A program made the position numbers and the translations under genes. A stretch of 64,000 bases of DNA from Polytrichum commune (taxonomy: Eukaryota > Streptophyta > Polytrichopsida > Polytrichales > Polytrichaceae), in assembly GCA_950295325.1 (NCBI GenBank), contig OX485806.1:43705169-43769168 (forward strand), read 5' to 3'. The notes under the pieces are model-generated. The model saw only the letters and a list, made by a program, of their open reading frames with translations, did no database searches and had not been told where the DNA came from. The stretch's first letter is position 1, and every line of letters starts with the position of its first letter. This document shows positions 11,865 to 22,972 of this stretch, piece by piece.

Positions 11865-13810
11865 CTGTCGAATTACGTCATTGACACCAGGGCAAAGTCC
11901 TCCACAGGTTACAATTGCTGCTCTGACCTCTTGAGGATCAAAGTAGATTTTTGATCTAGGTCCTGCCCTTGGGACCCTGCACATACAATCACAAAAACAT
12001 TCCAGACATCACCCAGAAAAAGATCATGTGGGGAAGAACTTAAATGGATTGCTAAAGACAGTTTTATCATGAGTCAGAATGTGTGAAATTACACATATTT
12101 CTGAGTGTTACCATTGTTGCACAAATTTACAAGAATTGTCAAGAGGTCCAGCTCCCGGTGATGCAGGTTTTGTGTACTTTATGACCTGAGAATTCAGTGC
12201 AAGGTGGCCACTGAGAAATTATCAACAACGTATATATTGTATTAAACTCAACCTTCAGCAGAGCTTGCAAAGTCCTTTCCACATCACTAAAGGAAAAACT
12301 ACGAGGGACGGTTTATGAGGATTCAATGTGTATCAAGCTCAGTTCTGACTGACTGGCTAACTGGCTAACTATTGTTTCAAACAGTGGTAATCGTAGCGAT
12401 TGTAAAGTGTCCTGTGAGAATTAAAGAATGTTCAGAGTTCAAAGACTTCGATGGAATTGTCAAACTATGTCATGTATCTACCATTTTTTAAATGTTGAAG
12501 ATACTCATTACCTTGAGAAGAACTTGATCATCGTCGTGCACATATATCTTATTCACAGCATCCAATTGCCCAGCACTTGCCCCTTTCTCTGGCAGTGGAC
12601 AACTGCAGACAACTTTATAAATATCTCCTGAACAACCGTCACAAATCTCCTAATGGAATGGCTCGATCGAGTCTAATTATTGCCTTGTATGACACGCGAC
12701 AATTGTCGTAGTTGCTCCTTTATAGGGTTAACTCAATATCAATAACAATGCGGTACTGCAGAGCTTCTGCCGAATTAATTGGTCTTCCAGACATGATGAG
12801 CTCACAGTGAGTTATTTAGCATAATCGAGTTTAGAGCAGCTCCTATTATCACTAGAACACGATTCTCTCAATCCTAAGTTTTCTATTTGGGGGGGGGGGA
12901 GGGGCACAAGACCGCATGCTCAGTCCACCCACAAATCCTTATTGCCCACCGATTTTTGAGAGAGAGGCAGCCCTCTGAACCCCTTCCCACGCTCAATAAT
13001 TGAGAGTCGAAGTGCATGAGACTCGTCTCTCTCCCAATATATTTGGTGGGCAACGAAGACTTATGATACATATGGATTTTATGCGTGAGACGAGCATGCT
13101 CGTGCATTGGCCCTAAGAGCTTTTCAAGCCTATGGCTATTGAGAAAGCCGAATTTGAGGCTCTAGTGACTGACTGACTGTTGTCCAAAGATTGCTCAGAG
13201 CTCAAAAACTTTGCTGGAATTCTCAAACTGAGGTATTCTTGTTTGTCATGTATCTATCCATTTATATTAATTATTGAAGATCCTGGGTAGCTTGAGAAGG
13301 ACATGATCTTTGATCCCAAGCAAGTATATCACACTCATCAACATACGTAAACTGAGGACACTAAAGGGTTTGAAAAAAACGCACTTGCTCTGGATACAGA
13401 ATGTGGATGGCCACTTTCAGAATCTCCAGAACATCAGTAATATGAGGCAACTTGAACCTCTCCCCAAATAGTTGATCATCGATATCTGGGTAGTCTTCCT
13501 TGGAGCTCAGGTTTCTCTTCTCACACATGCCATGGTCACTGCTCATTGCCCTGCCTCTGTTGATCACCTTCTGTGTCCTTGTGGACTTAAAACACACAAG
13601 ATGATCCATTTCATGATTCGAAGAGCCCCTGTTTTCTCTCTGCTTTTGCAACATAGTCATTGCTGGCCTTGGAAAGAAATGCACAGAAATTGGTGCCGAC
13701 TTTGGACACATTATGGGAGAATTATGCCAAAACATATGGGGTGATGAAGATTTGGCAGCCTCAGCGAACGTCGAGGAATTGACAATCGGTAGAGGCAACA
13801 TCGGTGGCAT
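11865..13810 (-). pseudogene. PFK: Fragment of a plant ATP-dependent 6-phosphofructokinase gene
   Basis: Three pieces in the right order match the N-terminal part of plant PFK, the enzyme that phosphorylates fructose 6-phosphate in glycolysis. The first exon begins at 13810 with a Ser/Pro/basic leader like a plastid transit peptide and reaches Phe-Lys-Leu-Pro-His-Ile-Thr-Asp near 13440. The second, 12602-12512, ends Tyr-Val-His-Asp-Asp-Asp-Gln-Val-Leu-Leu-Lys at a GT donor. The third, 11976-11865, encodes Arg-Ala-Gly-Pro-Arg, then [10 protein letters not shown] (the ATP-binding loop), then Asn-Asp-Val-Ile-Arg-Gln before a GT donor. Exon phases do not join and the catalytic and substrate-binding exons are missing. 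A second diverged copy of the Tyr-Val-Asp exon lies near 13265-13335. I infer a truncated, non-functional copy. Confidence 0.65.
12424..13310. repeat. Diverged exon-plus-intron duplication in the PFK fragment
   Basis: The segments 12424-12541 and about 13185-13310 align along their length. They share TCAGAG(T/C)TCAAA, GGAATT, TCATGTATCTA and CTTGAGAAG. On the minus strand this is the end of the second PFK exon plus the start of the following intron, duplicated in tandem and then mutated. Confidence 0.65.
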
Positions 13811-14439
13811 TGTGATTTTGCAATATTTAGGTCAGATATGATTGTGCTTTTGAGCCTGCAGCTGAGCTGATTTCTTACCCCTCTTGCTAGTTCATAAAGA
13901 CGAAAAGCCTATGATAGAATGGTTTGAGTATATTGTGTTGCATTCATACCCAAACATGTAAGTGATGAAGATGACGGACTATGTGAGAATAGGGCAACGA
14001 TGTGTACCGGACACATGTGGATGTAATTTGGCTTATACAAACAGATTCTTGCAGGTTCTTGTAGAATATGACCTAATTAACACTTATCTTTGTGACTGTG
14101 CCCCACATGACACAATTCAAATCCGGTTTATGTATTTTTGAGGCTGACGTCGATCCCTCGACGTATTACCAAGTTCTTTAGCCCGAATTAATTGAGGGGA
14201 GGCATCAAAAGAGTGTACATTAAATGCTTTGCATCATATAAAGTTTGTCCAGAAGGGGGTTCTCAATGTCACCATGGTTCATCAAAGGAGGGGGGTATCA
14301 TTGGATGTTTTTAGCCCAGTGCCAATTCTAAATTTTCCCCGGGCAGGCTTGGCTGCCCGGGCACGTCATGTACCGAAAATGGCTACCGGTTGCCCCGGTA
14401 GCGGCCCGTCAACGGGGACGGGCCTACCCCTAAACCCCT
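13811..14439. other. Spacer between PFK fragment and PIF element
   Basis: No gene recognised. The left end of the PIF/Harbinger element should lie in or near this interval. I could not find a match to its right terminal sequence, so the left terminus is probably lost or mutated. Confidence 0.5.
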
Positions 14440-14560
14440 TGTTGCAGCCAACGCGAGGCTGCAACCGCGAGGGCGGTACTGCAACCACCAACGCGAGGCT
14501 GCAACCGCGAGGGCGACGGTGCGGCCGCAAACGCGAGGCTGCGGCCACGAGCGCCACGGC
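14440..14560. repeat. GC-rich tandem repeat, about three units
   Basis: The block AACGCGAGGCTGC(A/G)(A/G)CC is repeated three times with CGCGAGGGCG or similar spacers. It lies just before the SANT-like ORF and is much more GC-rich than the surrounding intergenic DNA. It is possibly part of the element's 5' region. Confidence 0.7.
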
Positions 14561-14676
14561 GCCGCAGCGACGGTGGTGGCTACGAAGGCGAGCCCGCCGT
14601 GCGTATTGGCTTCCATAAGTACGCACTCTCGCTTGCGCCCGCTACCTCACCCCGTTCGTCAAGTCAACCTGCCACG

Positions 14677-15956
14677 ATGGCGACGACCACCGCATCCAAG
14701 GCGAAAAAGGGGAAGAACTTTTCGTCGTCGGAGGAGCGCCAGCTTTGTCGATCTTTCCTTCACGTCTCACAGGACCCGATTGCAGGCAACGGCCAGCGTG
14801 CGGGTGCGTTTTGGGATAGGATTGCGCGACACTATCAAGAGCACAAGCCGCAGGGGAGGGAGGACAGGCCAGCGAGGAGTTTGGAAACCAAGTGGAGGGC
14901 GATAAAACACGATGTTGCGAAATTTGTTGCCGTGCATTCGCAGGTGTTGAATTTGAAGGAAAGTGGGACATCGCTAGAGGGCGTTCTGCAACGAGCGCTG
15001 GAGCTCTATCGTGTCAAACACCCTATGCAACAGGGCTTCCTCTACATCCATTGCTGGACATCCCGCGGTGGTTTGATTCTGCTGTCGAGGTGTGAGTGCG
15101 ACAGGCGATGAAGACTCCACCGCCACAGCCGTTGAAGAAGAGGCGCTTGAGCTCGGAGGGAGCAGACGCATCTGAGGCAACCGCATTCGATGACGACGGA
15201 GAGGAGTGCGTCGAGGTGGATGCCGCCCCAGCCTCTCGGCGGCCACAACGTCCGACAGGGAACAAGGCAGCCAAGGAAGAACTCAACCGGGTGCGGGTGA
15301 AGGAGAGCACGATGCGTGCACAGGCGAAAGCCACTGCGGAGATGGCAGCTGCCAATGCCGAAAAAGTTGTTGTCATGCGGGATCAAGCCGCCCTGCAACT
15401 TTTTTCAATTCCTGATGATTCAACTTTGAGCGACATAGCCAGAGAATACCTGCAGTTGCGACGCGAGGAGGAGCTGACCAAGGTGAAGCGGCGAATTCAG
15501 CAGACGAAGGTGGATTTCGAATGCGGGTTTCCTGCTGTTGTGGAGCCGCCTGCACAGCCTTGTGCAATGCCTGTTGTGGGCTCCCTTGATGGTGCAGCTG
15601 GTGCAGCTGGTGCAGCTGGTGCGGGAGGCGCTTCACCATGCTTGAGCTCGGAGGGAGCAGGCAAGTCGACAGCAATGTCAACAAGAGAATCCTCTGAGGT
15701 TGCTCAGTTTTCGGTGCATGCGTCGGATTTCTTCGGCGGAGCTGAGGACAGTAGACAAGAATTCAGGGATGCGGGAGTGCATGGCCTCAGCATTCATCGT
15801 CCTCCCATTCCGTTTTCGTTTTTTCCTTCGAATTTTCAGAATGTGTGGGGATCGTCCGTAGGCTTGGGCGTCAGGTTAGGTTTGAGAGATGGGTGTGATT
15901 CTGGTTATGCTCCGACGAGCCCCAGCCTGGACAATTTCCATGGCAGTGGCCGTTGA
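14677..15956 (+). pseudogene. PIF/Harbinger ORF1 (Myb/SANT-like partner), broken
   Basis: PIF/Harbinger elements encode a Myb/SANT-like DNA-binding protein that helps the transposase reach the element ends. From ATG 14677 the reading gives Lys-Lys-Gly-Lys-Asn-Phe-Ser-Ser-Ser-Glu-Glu, a trihelix/SANT-like region with conserved Phe-Trp, then Ala-Leu-Glu-Leu-Tyr and Ile-His-Cys-Trp. Here the frame shifts (about 15050). The next frame continues Ile-Pro-Arg-Trp-Phe-Asp, meets one stop at 15093-15095, and then carries the Arg-Pro-Thr-Gly-Asn-Lys-Ala-Ala-Lys-Glu motif and a charged coiled-coil-like tail to 15956. The family normally has these parts in one frame, so one frameshift and one stop have split it. 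A separate shorter protein from about 15108 cannot be excluded. Confidence 0.75.
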
Positions 15957-15989
15957 TTTGAAATAAAATTTTAGTTTCAGTATAAGGTT

Positions 15990-16325
15990 TGAATGATTTC
16001 AGATTGAATGGTTACAGATTGAATGTTTTCAGGTTGAATGCTGTCAGATTGAATGCTTTCAGGTTGAAATGGTTTGAGATTGAATGCTTTCAGGTTGAAT
16101 GATTTGAGATTGAATGCGGCCAGGTTGAATGATTTGACATTGAATGGTTTCAGATTGATTGGTTTCAGATTGAATGCTTTCAGGTTGAATGATTCAAGAT
16201 TGAATGGTTTCAGATTGAATGGTTTCAGGTTGAATGATTCGAGATTGAATCATTTCAAATTGACTGGTTTCAGATTCAAGCAGTTCAGATTGAATGGTTT
16301 CAGATTCAGGCAGTTCAATCCGGGC
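15990..16325. repeat. 15-bp minisatellite (TTCAGATTGAATGGT-like)
   Basis: Some twenty units follow the pattern TTC-AGA-TTG-AAT-GGT, with variants AGG for AGA and GCT/GAT for GGT. Because the unit is 15 bp, one frame (16074-16331) stays open and reads a Phe-Arg-Leu-Asn-(Gly/Ala/Asp) repeat. It sits exactly between the two convergent ORFs of the PIF element. I regard it as a non-coding slippage repeat. Confidence 0.9.
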
Positions 16326-16397
16326 ACTTGAATACAGGCACTGCAAAATTTATTCAATGTTTGATTTGCATACAATAGGCTCAAAACTACATTCATC

Positions 16398-17690
16398 TCA
16401 CGAGTAAGATTCCCCTCTCCTTTGCCACAAATGCTCGATCAAGTCATTCCGCAAAGAGAAGTGACTGTCTACGTTCTCTATTTCCCTAGTCCCTTCCCGG
16501 AGCTCGAGGAATGACAATCCTCCACCCATGCGACCTCCCCTGAGCCCCTCATCAAAAAAAGGTTCCAAGTCTAAACCACTCTCGTCCTGTATTATCATGT
16601 TGTGCATGATAACACATGCTTGAATGATGTCGGTCATAGCCTCAATTTCCCACTGTCGACAAGGGTTGCGCAAGATCTCCCATCGTGCCTGAAGGACACC
16701 GAATGCCCTCTCCACATCCTTTCTTGCCCCCTCTTGCATCTTCGCAAAATGTTTTTTCTTCTCTTCTTGCGCCTCATGGATCGTTTGAACAAAACAAGCC
16801 CATGGGGGGTATATCCCATCCGTGAGCAGGTAATAGCGGGGGTAGACATTACCATTCACTGTGAAGTTCAAGTGCCGACCGTCACCACTTAGCATATCTC
16901 TCACAATGGGTGACCGATCCAAGACGTTGATGTCGTTGTTTCCCCCGGGAAGGCCAAAAAATGAATGCCAAATCCATAGTGATTGATCTGCAATTGCCTC
17001 CAAAATCACAGAGCGCTTCTTATCTTTGTCTTGGAATTGCCCTTGCCATGCAACGGGGTAGTTCTTCCACTGCCAATGCATGCAATCCAGTGAAGCAAAC
17101 ATGCTAGGGAATCCTCGTTGGGTGTTAATTTGTAATTGTTTTTGAAGATCAGATTCTGTGGGAAGGCGAAGGTATTCACTCTCAAAGCAATGGCGAATGG
17201 CATTGACAAAGCGACGCATTGCCTCAGTAGCAGTACTCTCTCCTAAACGACAATACTCATCGGTTGCATCAGCTGCAACACCATACGATAGCATCCTAAT
17301 TGCTGTTGTGCACTTCTGAAGAGAAGACAGTCCTAGTCTCCCCAAGCCATCACGTTTTTGGACAAAGTAGGAATCAAAAGCAGTTACAGAGTCTACAATC
17401 CTCAGAAACAATTCCCTGCGCATCCTGAACCGACGACGAAACTTGACATTGTCGAAAACAGGAGTAGAAGCAAAGTAATCTCGGACCAAGTGTTCATGCC
17501 ACAATTCTCTGTCTCTGTGCACAAACGCCCTCCCCATGCAGCTCCCTCTTCTTGGCCTCTGCCTCATCTCTTCATTAGATTCACTTGAATCTTGGTGGAT
17601 TGCTGCAAGAAAATGCTCCTGCAACTCATCATCGGAATCATCGAGAGCCTGTTGAATAGCACCTGCAAGTTCAGCCCGCCATTGCTCCAT
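16398..17690 (-). CDS. PIF/Harbinger transposase (HARBI1-like DDE nuclease), intact
   Basis: A single uninterrupted 430-aa frame, within the usual length of plant PIF/Harbinger transposases. The N-terminal 60 residues are acidic. Residues 60-190 are the helix-rich region with Tyr-Phe-Ala-Ser-Thr-Pro-Val-Phe and Phe-Arg-Arg-Arg-Phe-Arg-Met. The DDE nuclease core follows: D202 in Ser-Leu-Asp-Cys-Met-His-Trp, D291 in Leu-Leu-Thr-Asp-Gly-Ile-Tyr-Pro, and E327 in Lys-Asp-Val-Glu-Arg-Ala-Phe-Gly. All three catalytic residues and their contexts are present, as is Cys-Val-Ile-Met-His-Asn-Met-Ile-Ile near the end. It would cut the element ends and insert at TTA/TAA targets. It is convergent with its SANT-like partner, the usual PIF layout. 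The partner is broken, so movement would need a partner protein from elsewhere. Confidence 0.92.
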   Translation of the reverse strand: MEQWRAELAGAIQQALDDSDDELQEHFLAAIHQDSSESNEEMRQRPRRGSCMGRAFVHRDRELWHEHLVRDYFASTPVFDNVKFRRRFRMRRELFLRIVDSVTAFDSYFVQKRDGLGRLGLSSLQKCTTAIRMLSYGVAADATDEYCRLGESTATEAMRRFVNAIRHCFESEYLRLPTESDLQKQLQINTQRGFPSMFASLDCMHWQWKNYPVAWQGQFQDKDKKRSVILEAIADQSLWIWHSFFGLPGGNNDINVLDRSPIVRDMLSGDGRHLNFTVNGNVYPRYYLLTDGIYPPWACFVQTIHEAQEEKKKHFAKMQEGARKDVERAFGVLQARWEILRNPCRQWEIEAMTDIIQACVIMHNMIIQDESGLDLEPFFDEGLRGGRMGGGLSFLELREGTREIENVDSHFSLRNDLIEHLWQRRGESYS

Positions 17691-17964
17691 CTTCGAACTC
17701 CGGAGCAGATTAATCTTGCGTTCACGGTGCCGTCGAACTCCCTGGAGCAGAGAAAGAAGAAGGTCGGAGAGGAGGGGGTCCTCGTTGAAACCGCCACCGT
17801 GGCCATCCCGATGTTTGATGTGGCAGATTTAGGGTTGCAGATAAAGAGCCTGCGTTGGCTCCACAGGCGCGGAACGGGGGACGCTGTCGCAGGGAGTTCA
17901 CATTGCAGCCGTGAAATCTAGGATGCCGGGCCCATTTGCCGTGCCTAGATTGAAGATGCTCTTA

Positions 17965-20124
17965 CATGCAGGTTCTCGATATCCTCTGCACCATATCTCA
18001 TGCAAATTTCTTACATCCCACCACATTAAGTTAAATATGGTGTGTGAACTGGAATGATGACAAACATGTGGGCATTGGGGATTGTGGGTGACCAGTTGTG
18101 GCAAGTTTCATACAAATTTACTCAAACTAATTGCACAATATTGTCATCAATCTCATTAGTTCATCATAACTTCTAACATGTAGGTCACTGACACATGCGA
18201 GTTGCATGCTTGGAACGGAAGAGTCTCCTGTCTCCATCTTATTATTATATTATTATTCCTTTGACCTCTACAAAATTGAAAAAATAACTTAGTGAGACTG
18301 TTTAAACTTTAAACATGTCATGCAGACTTCCACACAACCTAGTAAATATGACTATGCTGAGAAGTGCCCCAAGTCTGATTGAGCTTACGAGCATGATCCA
18401 AAGTTTGGATTACTTGGGATTTGATTGAGGTAGGTAGATCCGGATTGCTCACGATCTCATTCTCATTTTCCACCAATCTCCAACCCATTCACAAGATGCG
18501 GTATTTGGTTTGCTATAAGTAGAAGGGAATATCCGCGCCCCTATTGTGTTCAAAACACTAAACTAGTGGTCATGAAAGTATTGTTTCAAGGATGTCACGA
18601 CTCCTAGCACTACCTAACTTTACATGTTTAAAGACATATATAAGGGGGGGGGTGGAGAGGGGACATGATTAATTGACAATCCATTAGAATACACCATGTA
18701 CCAAACAATGAAACATCATTTAGAAGTGAAAATTATGAAAAAATAAAAAAATAACAAAGAATATAGCAAGTGTATAAGGATTTTTTGCATAATCCCATCA
18801 ATATACGTATTATTTCATAGCCGCTTAGAACATCCCTTTGTTGCACATGGTTCATAAAGCTACAAAGAAGTTACATCCCTTCTTCCCCTGTGGCCCTTGC
18901 AGGGCGAGACATGCATACAAAGTGGGAATATGAATTTGATGGTTGGATTCTGCAAAAAAAATAAAACTAGGTATAATACCTAGTAACATGTTTCTATGCA
19001 TAGGAACACACATTGCTCATGTGTTATATTGAGGGCTTCAAGGCTAGAAAGTTAGATACTTTATGAAGCAAAGTTGTTGATGTTGATTGAAACATCACAT
19101 CCATTTAGTTGGTATTCTCAAATAACTTGAAGTTTATATTTGTTCAAGTTTGAATAAACTCCTCATACATCAATATCATATAGTTATGGGTTTAAAACAT
19201 TTGGGTGTGCTAAGCACGTGTAGTGTATATGCGTAAAAATGATTATCAATAACATGGAGAAATGGTGGTTTGAATGAGGTTTTTATACTCATTATAAAAT
19301 TATGTAAAAGGAAATCTCATATAACTCCAATGGAGGTTGGTTTAGACCCAAGGCCTTAACCCAGATCCCATGGGAACTCCAAGGTTGAGCTAGCTAGGGC
19401 CGGAATAATATTGTTGTCTTCCAATGCACCCTACCACATATGATCCACCCAATCGTAGTGGGTGTATTTGGGTGAACCGGATTATCTAAACCAAGGATGC
19501 GGGAACCTAGTGGTTGGCCCTCGGGGGAGACATGTGTTAGATGCCTTGTCCACACCTATTCAAAGTGTTCACCCTCGAAAGGAAACAATAGTATTTGGGG
19601 GGCCTTTGATATTATGATTGGCCGTTTTGAGATTACATGTAGACATATACCAACTTGAAAATGAAACAACACCATAGGTCATGTCAGTAGCAATATCAAA
19701 GTCGGTTTTCTTTCTTCATGTATGGTAAATATTGTGAGCATACTTATAGTGCGACTTATCCTTTGTTGCACTATATTGTGGCCACAATGTACACCATCAA
19801 ACATTAAATTAAAGCGACGATGAATTGCATTGTGAATTACATCCCATGAATAATGGTGTTGCTTTGTTATTGAATTTGGTCTGAATCTATTTGTAATCCC
19901 AACACATGCATTACAAGAATTGGAGGGTCCTTGATGACTACTATATCCTTACAAAGGTGAACCTTGAATGGGCATGGACAACTCGGCCGACACCTCTCTC
20001 CCCTCTAGGTTCATGCATAGTTAGTTGAATAGACCAAGTTCATCCAGATGCCCCCACTATGATTGGGTGAATCATACTAAACATGTACTAGGTTTATATT
20101 TGAACTCAAGGCTATGATCAAGGT

Positions 20125-20172
<48 letters not shown>

Positions 20173-21820
20173 GGGTGCATTAGAAATCAAGTGCTAGGAA
20201 GGTCACACATCCAAATAATGTTCTAGCCTTAGCAACTTAACCTCAACCTTAAGTTAAGCCACCCCTTATAGAATATACATAATGATGATAAATGCCTATG
20301 TATGAAGTTCCACTCAAATATGATACAAAAGTCACTGCTTACAATTTCAAGTTTTTAAAAATTGAAATCAAATATATATAACATTTAGAGTAATATGTTA
20401 TCCCCGGCCCATAAACATGGTTGCCCTCTATTCCTTGTGAATTTATCACTTCTCACATAATACATTGACAAAAATTATCACTTTGATATTAAACGATATC
20501 ACTCTGTGATGTCTATGGATTAATCTGACAAACATATTCACTTTTGAAAGCATTTAGAGACACAATATGCAAAACTCAATGTTGTTATTCTCTCACATTC
20601 CCATTTCAATCCCTTCATACTATTAATTGAGGTGTCAAAGTAAGGCATCACACTTTATCTTGCATCAAGAATATCCATGATTAGTATAAGAAAAATGGAC
20701 TCTCATCCACGTCGGTGCGTGAAAACTGATGCTTCTCTTTCTTTTCTATTGAGGCATCTTATGTAAATAAATCTAAATACGGACTTATATAATATAAATT
20801 GCAAGAGATTGGACAAGGAGGTATTTTTGTGAAGGAATCATGACCCAACACCACGGGTAGATCACTCTAAGGCATTTTTGTGCATCACGTGCGGCTGGGG
20901 TCTTTTTGTTTTGGGCTATTTACCTTCAAGGGCTGAATTAAAACCTCCCTATAATTACTTAAATTTAAAAAATGGCCCATTTGTTTGCACCCTTTCATTA
21001 CTTATATTGTCCAAGTCACTGCAATTTTTTGTACTCTATATTTCTTTTAAGTAATAAAAACTAATTTAGTTCCTAACGCAATTGACGAGTGTTGAGGGAA
21101 AGCATGGAAACAAAGAAGGGTGCAAACAATAATACCATTGCAAACAGAGTTATGAAGAAAACACATAAGAGACCATAGCAAAGTAATACCATTGCAAACA
21201 CTGTTATGATAAAAACACATAGGAGATGCCAGCACAAATACCATAGCGGTCATTGCAATGCAAGTGACCAAAAACATAGAGCATAGTAAAGCGGGTTTAG
21301 AATTTACAATTTAGGGTGGAGTCCACAATGTTACAGCGCGTACAAAATAACCCCAAGTACACCACAAATAGGGTAAGGGTGGAAACAAAGGAAAAGTGTC
21401 CGTGTGTTCACAAACACAACATGTGGTTTACAAAATGTTGACCCAAACTCATCACAAAACGGGAAGAACGGCAACGGTTTACATACCATACTAAACATAC
21501 CTTCTAGGATCCTTATCTTCAGCCCCTATATTAATTCTACAAAAAATAATGGCCCACGTTTTATGTCCATCTAACTTACTTATAATGGGATTGTCTACAT
21601 TTAATGGCCCCTTCATTATTTGGAATTCCTTTATAATTTTTATTTCAACTTATTTTAATCCTCTCTATATTGTGCCGCACGTCGTTTTTTAAATGCACTA
21701 AGTGATCTACCCATGCCCAACACGTCTTGCAAATGCACATTACATTATCCATCCCTTCTTCTTGGTCTCCCTCTTGAGCCTAGCTACGCCAAATTAGAGG
21801 CAGGTTGGCGAGTTGTATGA
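17965..21820. other. Gene-free AT-rich sequence
   Basis: No credible ORF. It contains a CT microsatellite at 20128-20171 and a G-run near 18640. A short diverged tandem of an ACCATTGCAAACA-type motif lies near 21130-21220. Confidence 0.6.
20128..20171. repeat. (CT)n microsatellite
   Basis: Uninterrupted TC/CT dinucleotides for about 44 bp. Confidence 0.97.
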
Positions 21821-22972
21821 GGGCCACTTCACACTATGGCCGTCGAAGTCGACAGGTCGTGGGATTGAGAGGCCAAACTTTGTTGAGAGTCCAAAGAAAT
21901 GGGTTGAAAATAGTCAATAAAATATAGTAATGAAGCCTTCAGCCGAGCATTGTGTGAAGTCTCCAGAGGCCAAGCCCAAAGTCCAAACCAAAGTTCGGGA
22001 AGTTTTTGAAGCCTTAGTGGCTAATTGCCGGTAGTTGCTACGAAGGGTCGAATTTTTTCCAATTTACATCGGCAAGAGCCAGTCTTTTGTAAAATCAATC
22101 GACCAATTGCCTATATTTTCATATTTTCATTGGCCAATATTCGATTAAATGGAATTCATATCGGCACTAATTTTTTTTTTAAATGTATGAAAATTTATTA
22201 GAAATAATTTCTTAGTACAAAATCTTGAATAAGTGAAAAGAAAGGCATGTTTAAAACTTTAAATTTGAAGAGTTAATATCCTTGGCAGGAATTGAACCTA
22301 GCAATGCCTTCACCGCTTGAAGGCCAAGGGTCCCCCAATTCTTCATAGAAGCAATTGGATTTGGTCATGGAAAGGTTGCATAATTCAAAAAGTTTAGGGT
22401 TTAGGGTACTTCCTCAAGTGTATCATCAAATGTCCCAGACAAATAGCGCTCTGGATGCTTCCGGTTGAAATCCAGTAACTCACAAGAAGAATCGGCTACA
22501 TTTCCGGGACATTTTTTGGTCCATCGACTAATTACCGGAGGATTGAAATTATGGTCGGATTGCCATCCGATGGTTGGAAATTTGGACCGGCCATGAGGGA
22601 AAATCCATCGGCTGATAATGAACTAGCTGTCGGTTTTCCCCGAACATAGGTCCAAACCCAAAGGAGCATCCCAATTTATTCTTTGCCCAAAACAACCCTT
22701 CCAATCTAATGGCCAAGATCTTGTCAATGATTGATTTTTTTATGAAAGAAAATTGACAGGCTCTCGACCATAGTTTGGGTTTTCATTCCCGTCCAACCCG
22801 GACCTCTTTCGAGAGTTTGTTGCCTTCTTCAAAAGGTGTCATTTGGGGTTGCGGCGGCCTTTGGACTTTGGCCTTGGTGTGAAGGGTCAAGAGGCCGAAC
22901 TCTTGGTTTGTTGCAATGTGATTGGTAGAAATCGACAGCCTCTCGACCTTCAACCATGGTGTGAAGCGCCCC
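21821..22972. mobile_element. Non-autonomous TIR element E1 (1,152 bp)
   Basis: The left end GGGCCACTTCACACTATGG matches the inverted right end (CCATGGTGTGAAGCGCCCC on the plus strand). Its interior shares the segment near 22690-22790 with element E5, in the opposite orientation. The flanking triplets (TGA and TTG) are no longer identical. It carries GTGATTGGTA 45 bp inside the right end. It belongs to the same family as E2-E5 by its ends. Confidence 0.7.
22280..22329 (-). other. tRNA-like fold, short (possible SINE head)
   Basis: Read on the minus strand, a 7-bp acceptor-like stem CCTTGGC/GCCAAGG encloses a 5-bp hairpin (CTTCA-AGCGG-TGAAG) and a T-arm-like AGG-TTCAATT-CCT with a good B box (GGTTCAATTCC). 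At 50 nt it lacks a D-arm and is too short for a functional tRNA. It could be a tRNA-derived SINE promoter or a decayed tRNA copy. It lies inside E1. Confidence 0.4.

Larger units (their letters stand above)
14440..17961 (-). mobile_element. PIF/Harbinger DNA transposon (left boundary uncertain)
   Basis: This unit contains the SANT-like ORF1, minisatellite and transposase. The right terminus is probably near 17921-17961. Read inward, it starts GAGCATCTTCAATCTAGGC directly after TTA (17962-17964), which fits the GAGCATCTYCAA-type ends and TTA target site seen in many plant PIF/Harbinger elements. No matching inverted terminus was found on the left, so the left limit given is only a minimum. 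Confidence 0.6.

Noticed and set aside
12238-12320. Minus-strand frame reading Asp-Val-Glu-Arg-Thr-Leu-Gln-Ala-Leu-Leu-Lys as a further PFK exon
   Set aside because: It looks protein-like but does not match the expected PFK segment between the Asp-rich exon and the Arg-Ala-Gly-Pro-Arg exon, and no phase-consistent splice sites were found.
16074-16331. 85-codon ORF reading a Phe-Arg-Leu-Asn repeat
   Set aside because: Entirely within the 15-bp minisatellite. The open frame follows from the period being a multiple of three.
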